Of a stretch of DNA of 64,000 nt, positions 53,414 through 61,802 are shown piece after piece. The notes under the pieces are model-generated. The model was given only the letters and a program-made list of their open reading frames with translations. It did not search any database and was not told where the DNA came from. Made by a program: the position numbers and the translations under genes. This stretch comes from Pseudonocardia parietis (GTDB lineage Bacteria; Actinomycetota; Actinomycetes; Mycobacteriales; Pseudonocardiaceae). Each line of letters starts with the position of its first letter. Position 1 is the first letter of the stretch. The stretch spans positions 2,170,001 through 2,234,000 of the forward strand of contig NZ_JAGINU010000001.1 in the NCBI RefSeq assembly GCF_017876315.1. Reading direction: 5' to 3'.

Positions 53414-55588
53414 GTGACCGATGTGCTGATGCGTTGTTCGGGATGGAGCGCTGCTCATCCGTGGCGGGCGGTGGCCGGCTGGCTGTGTTTCGTGGTGCTG
53501 TGTGTCGCCGTGGGCACGTCGGCCGGGACGGTCCGGGCGACCACGGAGGACTACCGGATCGGGGAGGCGGGACGCGCGGAGGCCATGGCGGCGGCCGGGG
53601 GCCTGCAGCCGCATGCCGTGGAGAACGTCCTGATCACGCGGCCGGACGGGGGCCCGCTCGATCCTGGCGCGGCCGGTGCCGCGGCGGACGACGTCGCGGA
53701 CCGGATGCGGGTGTTGCCGCAGGTGCGGTCGGTCGAGGCGCCTCGATGGTCCGCGGACGGCAGCGCGATGGTCGTCGCGGTGACGATGGCGGGCCCGGAG
53801 CTGGAGGCCAAGGGGCGGGTCGATCCGTTGCTCGCGCAGACCGCCGCGGTCGCGGGAACCACTCCCGAGCTCCGGGTCGCGCAGGTCGGCCCGGCGTCGA
53901 TCGGCAAGGGCGTGGACCGTCAGCGGTCCGCCGACCTGCTCCGCACCGAGATCGTGGCGGTCCCGGTGACGGTGCTGGTGCTGTTCGTGGTGTTCGGCTC
54001 GCTGCTGCTGGCGATGATCCCGTTGCTGCTGGCGGCCACCGCGATCGCCGCGGCGATCGGCTTGTCGATGCCGGCCTCGCACGTGTTCCCGGACGCCGGG
54101 GTGGGCACCAACATCATCCTGCTGATCGGGCTGGCCGTCGGGGTGGACTACACGCTGTTCTACCTGAAGCGTGAACGCGAGGAGCGGGAACGTTCGGGTG
54201 GGACGCTGAGCGGCGAGGCGATCGTCCGGCTGGCCACGGCGACCGCCGGGCGGACCGTCGTGCTGTCGGGTCTCGCGGTGATCGTGTCGTCGGCGACGCT
54301 CTACCTCGCCGACGACGTCATCTTCTCGTCGGTGGCCACCGGGGCGATCACGGTGACCGCGGTCGCGGTACTCAGCGCGCTCACCGTCCTGCCCGCGGTG
54401 GTCACGCTCCTCGGCCGGCGTGCGGAACGACGAGGGACCGGACGCCGGTGGGGGCGCAGCCTCCGGCGCCGGACCTCCGGTCCCGGCCGGCTGACCGGGC
54501 GGGCACTGCGCCGGGCCGGGCGGCGCCCGGTGTCCACACTGGTGGGCTCGGTGGTGGCACTGCTCGTCCTCGCCGTGCCGATGATCGGGCTGAGCATCAC
54601 CGACATGGGCCGGGAGACGCACTCCCGCGAGATCCCGGAGATGGTCGGCTACGACCGGCTGAACGGCGCGTTCCCCGACCTGATCGCCACGAACCGGATC
54701 GTCGTCGCGGACCGGCCGGAGCGCTCCGGCGCGGTGGCCGCCGAGCTGGACCGCCTGGCCCACGCGGTGACCGGTGCCGCGGCGGGGGACCGGATCCGGA
54801 TCTCCGACGACGGCGGCGTTACCGTTCTCGATCTCCCGGTTCCCCATCACGTGGGCTCGGAGCCGGCCCGGGCCGCCCTGGCCGACCTGCGGGAGCAGGC
54901 GGTCCCACGACTGGCAGCGGCGCTGCCCGGCGCGGACGTCGCGGTGACCGGCGACGTCGCCCGGTACGCGGACTACCCGCAGCACCAGGCCGAGCGGCTC
55001 CCGCTGATCATCGCCGCGCTGTTGCTGGTCACGTTCACCATGACGGCATGGGCGTTCCGGTCGATCGTGCTCGGCGCGCTGGGGGTCGTGCTGAACCTGC
55101 TGTCCGCGGCCGCCGCGATGGGCGTGGTGGTCGCGGTGTTCCAGCCGACGTGGGCCGAGGGGCTGCTCGACTTCACCTCGACCGGCTCCATCGGGTCCCG
55201 GGTGCCGCTGTTCCTGCTGGTGATCCTGTTCGGACTGTCGATGGACTACCAGTTCTTCGTGCTCAGCCGGATCCGGGAGGCGGTCCGCAGCGGGCTCGGT
55301 GCCCGCGAGGCGGTGCTGGCCGGCATGAGCCTGTCCGGGCGGGTGGTGACGAGCGCGTCGGTCGTCATGGTGACGGTGTTCGGGGCGTTCGCGTTCCTGC
55401 ACCTGATCGAGATGAAGCAGATCGGCCTCGGGCTGGCGGTCGCGGTCCTGCTGGACGCGTTCGTCGTCCGGCTGCTGGTGCTTCCCTCGGTGTTGCTGCT
55501 GCTGGGGGACAAGGCATGGTGGCCCGGTTCCCCCGCCCCGCAGACGTCCGCCGGGCCGCCGGGACGGATCGAGGTGGCACGTCGGTGA
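53414..55588 (+). CDS. MMPL-family transporter
   Basis: 724 residues. Two repeats of an RND-type module, each with one leading helix, a periplasmic loop (residues 35-170 and 400-530) and five helices. Conserved segments: IGLAVGVDYTLFYLKREREE (Asp-Tyr relay) and FGLSMDYQFFVLSRIREA (second relay). These export lipids or glycolipids driven by the proton gradient. It starts at GTG 53414 and overlaps the next kinase start by 4 nt (GTGA). Confidence 0.92.
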   Translation: MTDVLMRCSGWSAAHPWRAVAGWLCFVVLCVAVGTSAGTVRATTEDYRIGEAGRAEAMAAAGGLQPHAVENVLITRPDGGPLDPGAAGAAADDVADRMRVLPQVRSVEAPRWSADGSAMVVAVTMAGPELEAKGRVDPLLAQTAAVAGTTPELRVAQVGPASIGKGVDRQRSADLLRTEIVAVPVTVLVLFVVFGSLLLAMIPLLLAATAIAAAIGLSMPASHVFPDAGVGTNIILLIGLAVGVDYTLFYLKREREERERSGGTLSGEAIVRLATATAGRTVVLSGLAVIVSSATLYLADDVIFSSVATGAITVTAVAVLSALTVLPAVVTLLGRRAERRGTGRRWGRSLRRRTSGPGRLTGRALRRAGRRPVSTLVGSVVALLVLAVPMIGLSITDMGRETHSREIPEMVGYDRLNGAFPDLIATNRIVVADRPERSGAVAAELDRLAHAVTGAAAGDRIRISDDGGVTVLDLPVPHHVGSEPARAALADLREQAVPRLAAALPGADVAVTGDVARYADYPQHQAERLPLIIAALLLVTFTMTAWAFRSIVLGALGVVLNLLSAAAAMGVVVAVFQPTWAEGLLDFTSTGSIGSRVPLFLLVILFGLSMDYQFFVLSRIREAVRSGLGAREAVLAGMSLSGRVVTSASVVMVTVFGAFAFLHLIEMKQIGLGLAVAVLLDAFVVRLLVLPSVLLLLGDKAWWPGSPAPQTSAGPPGRIEVARR

Positions 55589-56748
55589 ACCTGTTCGGAG
55601 CCGGGATCGGCCGGTGGTACCCGGTCGTGTGGGTGCTGTTCGGGCTCGCCCCGCCGGTGATCGGGGCGGTGGACGAGGCACCCGGTGTCCGGGCCGTCGT
55701 CTGGTCGGCGGTGACCGTGCTCGGGCTGGTGTACGCCGGCACCCACGGCACGGCCCGGACGGCGAGCGCGCCGGCGTGGCTGTTCCCGGCGGTGCTCACC
55801 GCCGCGATCGGAACCCTCGCGGTGTTCTCGGCCGGGGCCGAGGCGTTGTTCGTCGTCTCGCTGCCGCTGTACTGGTCGTCGGCCGCCCACCCGCGCGTTC
55901 CGCTGGTGTGGAGTGCGGTTGCTGCCGTGCTGGCGGTCGCGCCCGGGCTCGGGTCGTGGTGGGAGGGCGGGAGCACGTCCCTCGGACTCCCGGTCGTGGC
56001 CGCGGGGTTCCTGGCGGGCGCCGGGCTGGGCCTGTGGGGGCACCGCGTCGCGGCCCAGGCGGGGGAGCGGGCCGACCGGCTGGGCCAGGAGCTGACGCGG
56101 ACCCGGCGCGAACTGGCCGAGGTGCACCAGCGCCAAGGCGCGGCCGAGGAGCGGGAGCGGCTCGCCCGGGAGATCCACGACACGCTCGCCCAGGGCCTCG
56201 CCTCGATCGTCGCGCTCGCCGCGGCGGCCCGGGCCGCGGTCACCGCCGACGCCGCGACGGCCGTCCGCCGGCTGGAGTCGATCGAGTCCACCGCGCGGGA
56301 GAACCTGGCCGAGGCACGGGCACTGGTCGGCGGGCCCTCCGGGGACGCGCACGGGCCCGCATCCGTCGCCCCGGCCCTGCACCGGACGGCGGAGCGGCTG
56401 GCCGAGGACACCGGCATCGCGGTCTCTGGCGAGCTGGCCGAGATCCCGCTCGGCCGGGCGGAGCGGCTCGCGCTGCTGCGGTGCACCCAGGAGTCGCTGG
56501 CGAACGTCCGCAGGCACGCCGGGGCGAGCAGCGTCTCGATCACGCTCACCGCCGTCGGCGACCGGGCCGAGCTCGAGATCGTCGACGACGGCCGGGGCTT
56601 CGTGACCACCGAGGCCGAGGGGTTCGGGCTCGCCGGGATGGCCCGGCGGATGACCGAGCTGGGTGGGCGGCTCACGGTCACCAGCGCACCCGGGACCGGA
56701 ACGCGAATCCTGGCGTCGCTGCCGCGGGTACGGGAGGGTGAGCCGTGA
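55585..56748 (+). CDS. Sensor histidine kinase (HisKA_3 type)
   Basis: 387 residues. Five transmembrane helices within about 10-150, then a coiled linker (RADRLGQELTRTRRELAEVH), the dimerisation box with phospho-His in LAREIHDTLAQGLASIVALA, and a HATPase with RCTQESLANVRRHAGA and VDDGRGF. Coupled by 4-nt overlaps to the MMPL gene upstream and the response regulator downstream, so the transporter and its sensor are made together. Confidence 0.93.
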   Translation: MNLFGAGIGRWYPVVWVLFGLAPPVIGAVDEAPGVRAVVWSAVTVLGLVYAGTHGTARTASAPAWLFPAVLTAAIGTLAVFSAGAEALFVVSLPLYWSSAAHPRVPLVWSAVAAVLAVAPGLGSWWEGGSTSLGLPVVAAGFLAGAGLGLWGHRVAAQAGERADRLGQELTRTRRELAEVHQRQGAAEERERLAREIHDTLAQGLASIVALAAAARAAVTADAATAVRRLESIESTARENLAEARALVGGPSGDAHGPASVAPALHRTAERLAEDTGIAVSGELAEIPLGRAERLALLRCTQESLANVRRHAGASSVSITLTAVGDRAELEIVDDGRGFVTTEAEGFGLAGMARRMTELGGRLTVTSAPGTGTRILASLPRVREGEP

Positions 56749-57419
56749 CCGGGGACGACGCGGCGGTACGGGTGCTCGTGGTCGACGACCACGCCGTGAT
56801 GCGAGCCGGTGTGGCGGCGCTGCTCGACGGCGAGCCGTCGGTCCGGATCGTCGGCGAGGCGGCGGACGGTCACGAGGCCCTCGCCCTGATCGACTCGCTG
56901 CGGCCCGACGTCGCGCTGGTGGACCTGCGCATGCCCGGACTCGACGGCGTCGAGCTCACCGCGCGGGTGACCGCCGGTGCGACCCCGACGCGGGTACTCG
57001 TGCTCACCACCTACGACGGTGACGACGACATCGAGCGGGCGGTCGAGTCCGGTGCGGTCGGCTACCTGCTCAAGGACACCCACCGGGCGCAGCTCGTCGA
57101 CGGGATCCGGGCGGCGAGCCGCGGGGAGACGGTCCTCGCCCCTCGGGTGGCGGCCCGGTTGCTGGCCCGGGCCCGCAACCCCGAGCCCGACCCGGTCCTC
57201 ACCCCGCGCGAGGTCGAGGTGCTCGCCGCCGCCGCAGAAGGCCTGGTGAACGCCGCGATCGGGCGTCGGCTCGGGATCGGGGAGGCAACGGTGAAGACCC
57301 ATCTGCTCCGGACGTTCGCGAAACTCGGGGTCGGCGACCGGACCAGCGCGGTCGTCGTCGCGATGGAGAGCGGCCTGTTGCCCGGATCGGGCGGAGACCG
57401 GGGCCGCGACGCCCGGTGA
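56745..57419 (+). CDS. NarL/LuxR-type response regulator
   Basis: 224 residues. Receiver VLVVDDHAVMRAG with phospho-acceptor Asp60 in LVDLRMPGLDG and Lys in LLKDTH. LuxR helix-turn-helix LTPREVEVLAAAAEGL, IGEATVKTHLLRTFAKLGVGDR. Partner of the kinase it overlaps. The MMPL gene in the same operon is the likely target. Confidence 0.93.
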   Translation: MTGDDAAVRVLVVDDHAVMRAGVAALLDGEPSVRIVGEAADGHEALALIDSLRPDVALVDLRMPGLDGVELTARVTAGATPTRVLVLTTYDGDDDIERAVESGAVGYLLKDTHRAQLVDGIRAASRGETVLAPRVAARLLARARNPEPDPVLTPREVEVLAAAAEGLVNAAIGRRLGIGEATVKTHLLRTFAKLGVGDRTSAVVVAMESGLLPGSGGDRGRDAR

Positions 57420-57595
57420 CCGCCGCCGGGGATCCCCGATCCGCCCCGTGACCGTCCGAACCGAAGTCGATACGCCCGCGACGATCGGTGGGCACGGTGG
57501 CACCGCACGTGTGTAGCGCGGTGGGCCTGCGGTGCGGTGGGATCGACGACGACGCGACGGGGCGGGCCGGGAGTGCGCGCCGAGGGGGGATGACG

Positions 57596-59053
57596 ATGGC
57601 GTCGGTGCTGCAGCCGGCCGATACGCGGGAGCGAACGGTGCCGCGCCTGGCGAGGTGGCCGGTCGGTCTGACCGCGGCCGCGGTCACCGTGGTGCATCTG
57701 GTGGCGGGGTCGCTGGGGCGTGGCTACTGGTTCGACGAGGCGTTGATGCTGGCGATCGGGCGTCATCATCTGGACTGGGGTTCGGCGGATCAGCCGCCGT
57801 TGGCGCCGGTGATCGCGGGGCTGGCCGATCTGGTCGCGCCCGGTTCGATGCCGGTGTTGCGGTTGGTGCCGTCGGTGGCGACGGGGTTGGCGGTGCTGGT
57901 CGCGGCGTTGATCGCTCGTGAGCTGGGTGGGGATCGGCGGGCGCAGACGTTGACGGCGCTCGCTCAGGCCACGGCGGTGTTCACGACGTTGGCCGGGCAC
58001 TGGCTGACCCCGTACACCCTGGAGCCGGTGCAGTGGCTGGTGCTGGTGTGGCTGTTGGTGCGCTGGATTCGGGTTCGTGAGGATCGGTGGTTGCTGGCGC
58101 TGGGGCCGGTGCTGGGGGTCGCGGCGCTGACGAAGTTCCAGGTGATCTTGTTCGGTGTGGTGCTGGTGTTGATGGTGCTGGTTGCCGGGCCGCGGGAGTT
58201 GCTGCGCAGGCCGGCGTTGTGGGGTGCGGCGTTGATCGGGGCGTTGATCGCCGCGCCGACGCTGGTCTGGCAGGCGGTGCACGGTTGGCCGCAGCTGCGG
58301 ATGGCGTCGGTGCTCAGTGCGGAGGCGCAGGCGCTCTACGGGGGCCGGCCGGGGATCGCGGGCGCGCTGGTGATCATGGCGGGGGTCCTCGGCACGGTCC
58401 TGGTGTTCGTCGGTCTGGTCGTGGTCTGGACGGATCCGCGGTTGCGGGTCTATCGCTTCCTGGGTCTGACGTTCCTGGTGCTGTTCGGCTTCTTCGTGGC
58501 GACGGCCGGGCGGCCCTACTATCTGGACGGTTTGTACGGGGCGTTGGCTGCGGTGGGGGCGGTGGCGTTGCAGCATCGACGCGAGGCGGGGCACCGGCGC
58601 TTGTCGTGGGTGGCGTGGCCGGGTGCGGTGCTGGCGGTGGTGGTGGCGCTGGTGACCCTGTCGGTGTCGCAGTCCCTGAGCCGCCCGGAGACCCCGGATC
58701 GGGTGACGGGTCAGGTCCAGCAGGTTTATGCGGGTCTGTCGCCGCAGCAGCGGGACCGCACGGTGGTCTACGGCGCGTCCTACATCTGGGCCGCTTTCGT
58801 CGACACCGCCGATCCCGCGCTGGGTCTTCCCGAGGCGCACAGCGGTAACCGTGCCTACGGCTATTTCGATCCGCCGCCCGACGACCATGACGTGGTGATC
58901 TACGTCGGTGCCGAGCCCGGCAAGCTCGCCCCGGTGATGACCGGTCTGCGCCGGGTCGGCGGGACCGACGACGCCCCGATCTGGCTCGGCGAGGGGCTCG
59001 ATCGCCCCTGGTCACAGGCCTGGCCCGAGCTGCGATCGCTGACCGTCGGATGA
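57596..59053 (+). CDS. GT39-like membrane glycosyltransferase
   Basis: About 485 residues with roughly ten transmembrane helices. The first loop has YWFDEALMLAIGRHHLDWGSADQPPLAP, carrying the catalytic acidic residue typical of ArnT/PMT-like polyprenyl-phosphate sugar transferases, followed by the ALTKFQ segment. The C-terminal 100 residues form a soluble domain (VVYGASYIWAAFVDTADPA). Start ATG 57596 lies 6 nt after GAGGGGGG; ATG 57590 is adjacent. Codon use (many TTG, GGT, GCT) departs from the neighbours, which suggests recent acquisition. Its stop overlaps the next gene (ATGA). Confidence 0.85.
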   Translation: MASVLQPADTRERTVPRLARWPVGLTAAAVTVVHLVAGSLGRGYWFDEALMLAIGRHHLDWGSADQPPLAPVIAGLADLVAPGSMPVLRLVPSVATGLAVLVAALIARELGGDRRAQTLTALAQATAVFTTLAGHWLTPYTLEPVQWLVLVWLLVRWIRVREDRWLLALGPVLGVAALTKFQVILFGVVLVLMVLVAGPRELLRRPALWGAALIGALIAAPTLVWQAVHGWPQLRMASVLSAEAQALYGGRPGIAGALVIMAGVLGTVLVFVGLVVVWTDPRLRVYRFLGLTFLVLFGFFVATAGRPYYLDGLYGALAAVGAVALQHRREAGHRRLSWVAWPGAVLAVVVALVTLSVSQSLSRPETPDRVTGQVQQVYAGLSPQQRDRTVVYGASYIWAAFVDTADPALGLPEAHSGNRAYGYFDPPPDDHDVVIYVGAEPGKLAPVMTGLRRVGGTDDAPIWLGEGLDRPWSQAWPELRSLTVG

Positions 59054-59658
59054 GCGCGCCCGGAGCGATCCCGCTGTTCACCGAGTCCGAGCTGGTGGTC
59101 GGGCAGCGGGACAAGCTCGTCGAGGTGGTGAACGAGTACGACGTGCACGACCGGGACGGCACCCTGCTCGGCACCGCCGTCCAGGTCGGGCAGAGCAGGT
59201 TCGCCCGAGCGGTGCGGGTGCTGGGCAAGGCCGACCACTTCAAGGCCGTCGAGCTCGAGGTGCGGGACGCGGCCGGGACGCCCGTCCTGCGGCTGACCCG
59301 GCCGGCCAAGATCGTCCGGTCGCGCGTCCTCGTCCGGCGGTCCGACGGCACCGACGTCGGCGAGATCCGCCAGGACAGCACCTTCGGCCGGGCCCGCTTC
59401 TCGCTCCTGGTCGGAGGGCAGCGGATCGGTGTCCTCACGGCGAAGGACTGGTGGGCGCGCGACTTCACGATCACCGATCACGACGGCGCCGAGATCGCCC
59501 GGATCGTCCAGACCTGGGAGGGCCTCACGAAGGCGGTGTTCAGCACGGCCGACAGCTACGTGGTGCGGATCCACCGCCCGCAGGCCGATCCGCTGGCGAG
59601 CATGATCGTGGCCTCGGCACTCACCGTGGACACCGCGCTGAAGCAGGACGCCCGATAG
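59050..59658 (+). CDS. LURP-one/scramblase-related protein
   Basis: 202 residues. Alternating strands of a Tubby/LURP-one fold: LFTESELVVGQRDKLVEVVNEYDVHD, LELTRPAKIVRS-like strands, IGVLTAKDWWARDFTITDHDGAEIARI, and a C-terminal helix VASALTVDTALKQ. Related proteins bind membrane lipids. Overlapping translation with the glycosyltransferase gene suggests a membrane or envelope role. Codon usage here is again typical of the window. Confidence 0.75.
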   Translation: MSAPGAIPLFTESELVVGQRDKLVEVVNEYDVHDRDGTLLGTAVQVGQSRFARAVRVLGKADHFKAVELEVRDAAGTPVLRLTRPAKIVRSRVLVRRSDGTDVGEIRQDSTFGRARFSLLVGGQRIGVLTAKDWWARDFTITDHDGAEIARIVQTWEGLTKAVFSTADSYVVRIHRPQADPLASMIVASALTVDTALKQDAR

Positions 59659-59684
59659 GCCCCCCGGTGGCCCGAGTAGATCTT

Positions 59685-59699
59685 GTCTCAGGCTGAGAC
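59685..59699. promoter_or_regulatory. 15-bp palindrome upstream of the Fis-type activator
   Basis: GTCTCAG-G-CTGAGAC, perfect 7-bp arms, 82 nt before the activator start and in a stretch less GC-rich than its surroundings. It probably binds the activator itself (autoregulation). Confidence 0.45.
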
Positions 59700-59780
59700 G
59701 GCGATTGCTGCCCAGCTGAGGTCGTATGTGACACAGTCCACGGAGCTTTGAGCGCAACGAGGCCTCGGAGGTTCGAGGGT

Positions 59781-61280
59781 ATGAACAGCTCGGTCGGGCT
59801 CTCGGAACGGGAGCAGATCGCACGGACGACGGGTGTGGGCTCCGGTATCGCGGTGCCGGACCGGATCGCCGCGTCGTGGCAGCGCAGCGCCGCGTTCGGT
59901 GCGTCGCTGGACGAGGTCGCGCCGTCGTTCTGCGGTGGGGTGGACGACGAGTCGCTGTTCTACCGGTGCGGGGTCGAGGTCCTCGGCGGGCTGCAGGAGA
60001 CGCTGGCGAACGAGCCGATCAGCCTGATGCTCACCGATCCCGACGGCGTGGTGCTCAACCGGCTCTGCCACGAGCGGTCGTTGCTCTCGGCGCTCGACGC
60101 CGTCTACCTCGCACCCGGCTTCGACTACGGGGAGCAGGAGACGGGCACGACCGGGCTGGGGCTCGCGCTGGCCGACCGGGCTCCGTCGCTGGTCCGTGCC
60201 GACCAGCACTTCTGCACCGAGCTGTGGGGCTACACGTGTGCCGCCGCGCCCGTCCTGGATCCGGTGACCGGGGAGCTGGCCGGCACCGTCAACCTCACCA
60301 CCTGGTCGCAGCAGTCGGACAAGCTGCTCCTGGCGCTCGCGCAGAGCGCCGCCGGTAGCACGGCGGCACTGATGCTGGCGCGGCATCGCGGGCGATCCCC
60401 GCGCCCGGCCGCGCACGGGCAGGTCTTCCGGGTCCACCTCCGCCCGCCGGGTACGGCGGTGAGCCCGCCGTCGCCGCAGTGGCGCACGGCGTCGGCCGAG
60501 GTCGAGGCGGCGCTGAGCGCGGGCAAGGTGGTCGCAATCGTCGGCGAGGACGGGGTGGGCCGCACGGCACTGCTGACCGACGCCCTGTCCCGGACCCACC
60601 CGCGCCACCGGGTTCTGGTGGCACGACCGCCCGCCGTCCAGGACACGCCCGTGTGGCTGGATCTCTGGACGCCGGAGCTGGGTAAGGACGCCACCAGCAT
60701 CGTCGTCAGCCGGGTCGACGAGCTCGCCTCGTGGGTCGCGACCGAGCTGGGCGGTGTCCTCGAGCAGGCGGCGTCGGCGCCGGTACCCGAGCAGGCGGGG
60801 TTCGCGTTGACGGCCCGGAGCGCGGGAGAGGTACCCGCCCCGCTGCGATCCCTGGTCGACGCCTACGTCGAGCTGCCGCCGCTGCGGCACCGCAGCGCGG
60901 ACATCATGCCCCTGGCCAGGGCGTTCGCCGCGCGGCGACGGCACCGCGAGGTCCGGTTCACCGCCGCGGCGGGGCGCAGCCTGTCGGCGTACCACTGGCC
61001 CGGCAACGTCGAGCAGCTGCGGACGGTCGTGGAGTCCGCCGCGGCCCGCAGCGACGTGATCGACGTCCGGCATCTCCCGGCCGAGCTCTCGTGCGGGACA
61101 CCGCGCCGGATCCTGTCGCGCATCGAGATGGTCGAGCGCGACGAGATCATCCGCTGTCTCGCCGAACCGGGGACGACGATGGGCCAGGCCGCGGCCCGGC
61201 TCGGGATCAGCCGGGCGACCCTGTACCGACGCATCGAGGTGTACGGGATCCGCGACCAGAACGAGGATCCCGTTCCATGA
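59781..61280 (+). CDS. AcoR-like GAF/Fis transcriptional activator
   Basis: 499 residues. N-terminal IAASWQRSAAFG motif and GAF domain (LTDPDGVVLNRL, GTTGLGLALADRAPSLVRADQHFC), a degenerate AAA+ region with a P-loop-like VGEDGVGRTALL (Lys replaced by Arg), HWPGNVEQLRTVVE, and a Fis helix-turn-helix (MGQAAARLGISRATLYRRIEVYG). The GAFTGA loop that contacts sigma-54 is absent. ATG 59781 follows GGAGG and GAGGG. It sits directly upstream of the dehydrogenase pair and probably activates it. Confidence 0.85.
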   Translation: MNSSVGLSEREQIARTTGVGSGIAVPDRIAASWQRSAAFGASLDEVAPSFCGGVDDESLFYRCGVEVLGGLQETLANEPISLMLTDPDGVVLNRLCHERSLLSALDAVYLAPGFDYGEQETGTTGLGLALADRAPSLVRADQHFCTELWGYTCAAAPVLDPVTGELAGTVNLTTWSQQSDKLLLALAQSAAGSTAALMLARHRGRSPRPAAHGQVFRVHLRPPGTAVSPPSPQWRTASAEVEAALSAGKVVAIVGEDGVGRTALLTDALSRTHPRHRVLVARPPAVQDTPVWLDLWTPELGKDATSIVVSRVDELASWVATELGGVLEQAASAPVPEQAGFALTARSAGEVPAPLRSLVDAYVELPPLRHRSADIMPLARAFAARRRHREVRFTAAAGRSLSAYHWPGNVEQLRTVVESAAARSDVIDVRHLPAELSCGTPRRILSRIEMVERDEIIRCLAEPGTTMGQAAARLGISRATLYRRIEVYGIRDQNEDPVP

Positions 61281-61364
61281 TCTGACCCGCCGCCCCGATT
61301 CGCATTTCGTCAGTTCGTTCCGCGGTGAGTGCTGCCCGGAAACAATCGAGAGAGGAATTCATCG

Positions 61365-61802
61365 GTGAGTACTCTTCTGTCCGACACCCAGCGCAGAACG
61401 CTGGTCGACCTGCTGCGCGCGGCGTTCCCGCACAGCACGTTCCCGGCCGGTCCGTACGAGCGGACCGCGCAGGCCGTGATCGATGCGGCCGCCACCCAGC
61501 CGCGGTTGCAGGCACTGCTGGTGCAGGGGTTGAGCGATCTCGACCAGCAGCGTGAGGTCCCGTTCTCGAAGCTGGACGGCGAGACGGCGGCGGTCGTGCT
61601 GCGCGGAATCGCCGACACCCCGTTCTTCGCCGGGATCCTCGACGTCGCCGTCGTCGCGCTCTACGACGACCACGAGATCTGGGAGGTCCTCGGCTACGAG
61701 GGCGCCTCCTACGACCAGGGTGGCTACGTCAACCGCGGCTTCAACGACCTGGACTGGCTGCCCGACCCGCGCATCGAGCGCTACGAGGAGGCATCGGCAT
61801 GA
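61365..61802 (+). CDS. Gluconate 2-dehydrogenase small-subunit-like protein
   Basis: 145 residues resembling gluconate 2-dehydrogenase subunit 3: LVDLLRAAFPHSTFPAGPYERTAQAVIDAA, then FSKLDGETAAVVLRGIADTPFFAGILDVAVVALYDDHEIWEVLGYEG, ending GYVNRGFNDLDWLPDPRIERY. Unlike the usual gamma subunit it has no Tat signal peptide. GAGAGAGG lies 9 nt before GTG 61365. Its stop overlaps the GMC oxidoreductase start (ATGA), so the two form a complex in all likelihood. Confidence 0.8.
   Translation: MSTLLSDTQRRTLVDLLRAAFPHSTFPAGPYERTAQAVIDAAATQPRLQALLVQGLSDLDQQREVPFSKLDGETAAVVLRGIADTPFFAGILDVAVVALYDDHEIWEVLGYEGASYDQGGYVNRGFNDLDWLPDPRIERYEEASA

Noticed and set aside
49146..55681. Very long minus-strand open frames opposite LysR, aconitase and MMPL genes
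   Set aside because: Composition is Arg/Gly/Pro/His-rich and ignores gene borders. Plus-strand products are complete known families.
57062..58888. 600-codon open frame on the minus strand opposite the GT39-like gene
   Set aside because: Arg/His/Gln/Pro-rich with no domain, and it spans two genes. The plus strand has convincing membrane-protein sequence; the open frame is a by-product of its codon bias.
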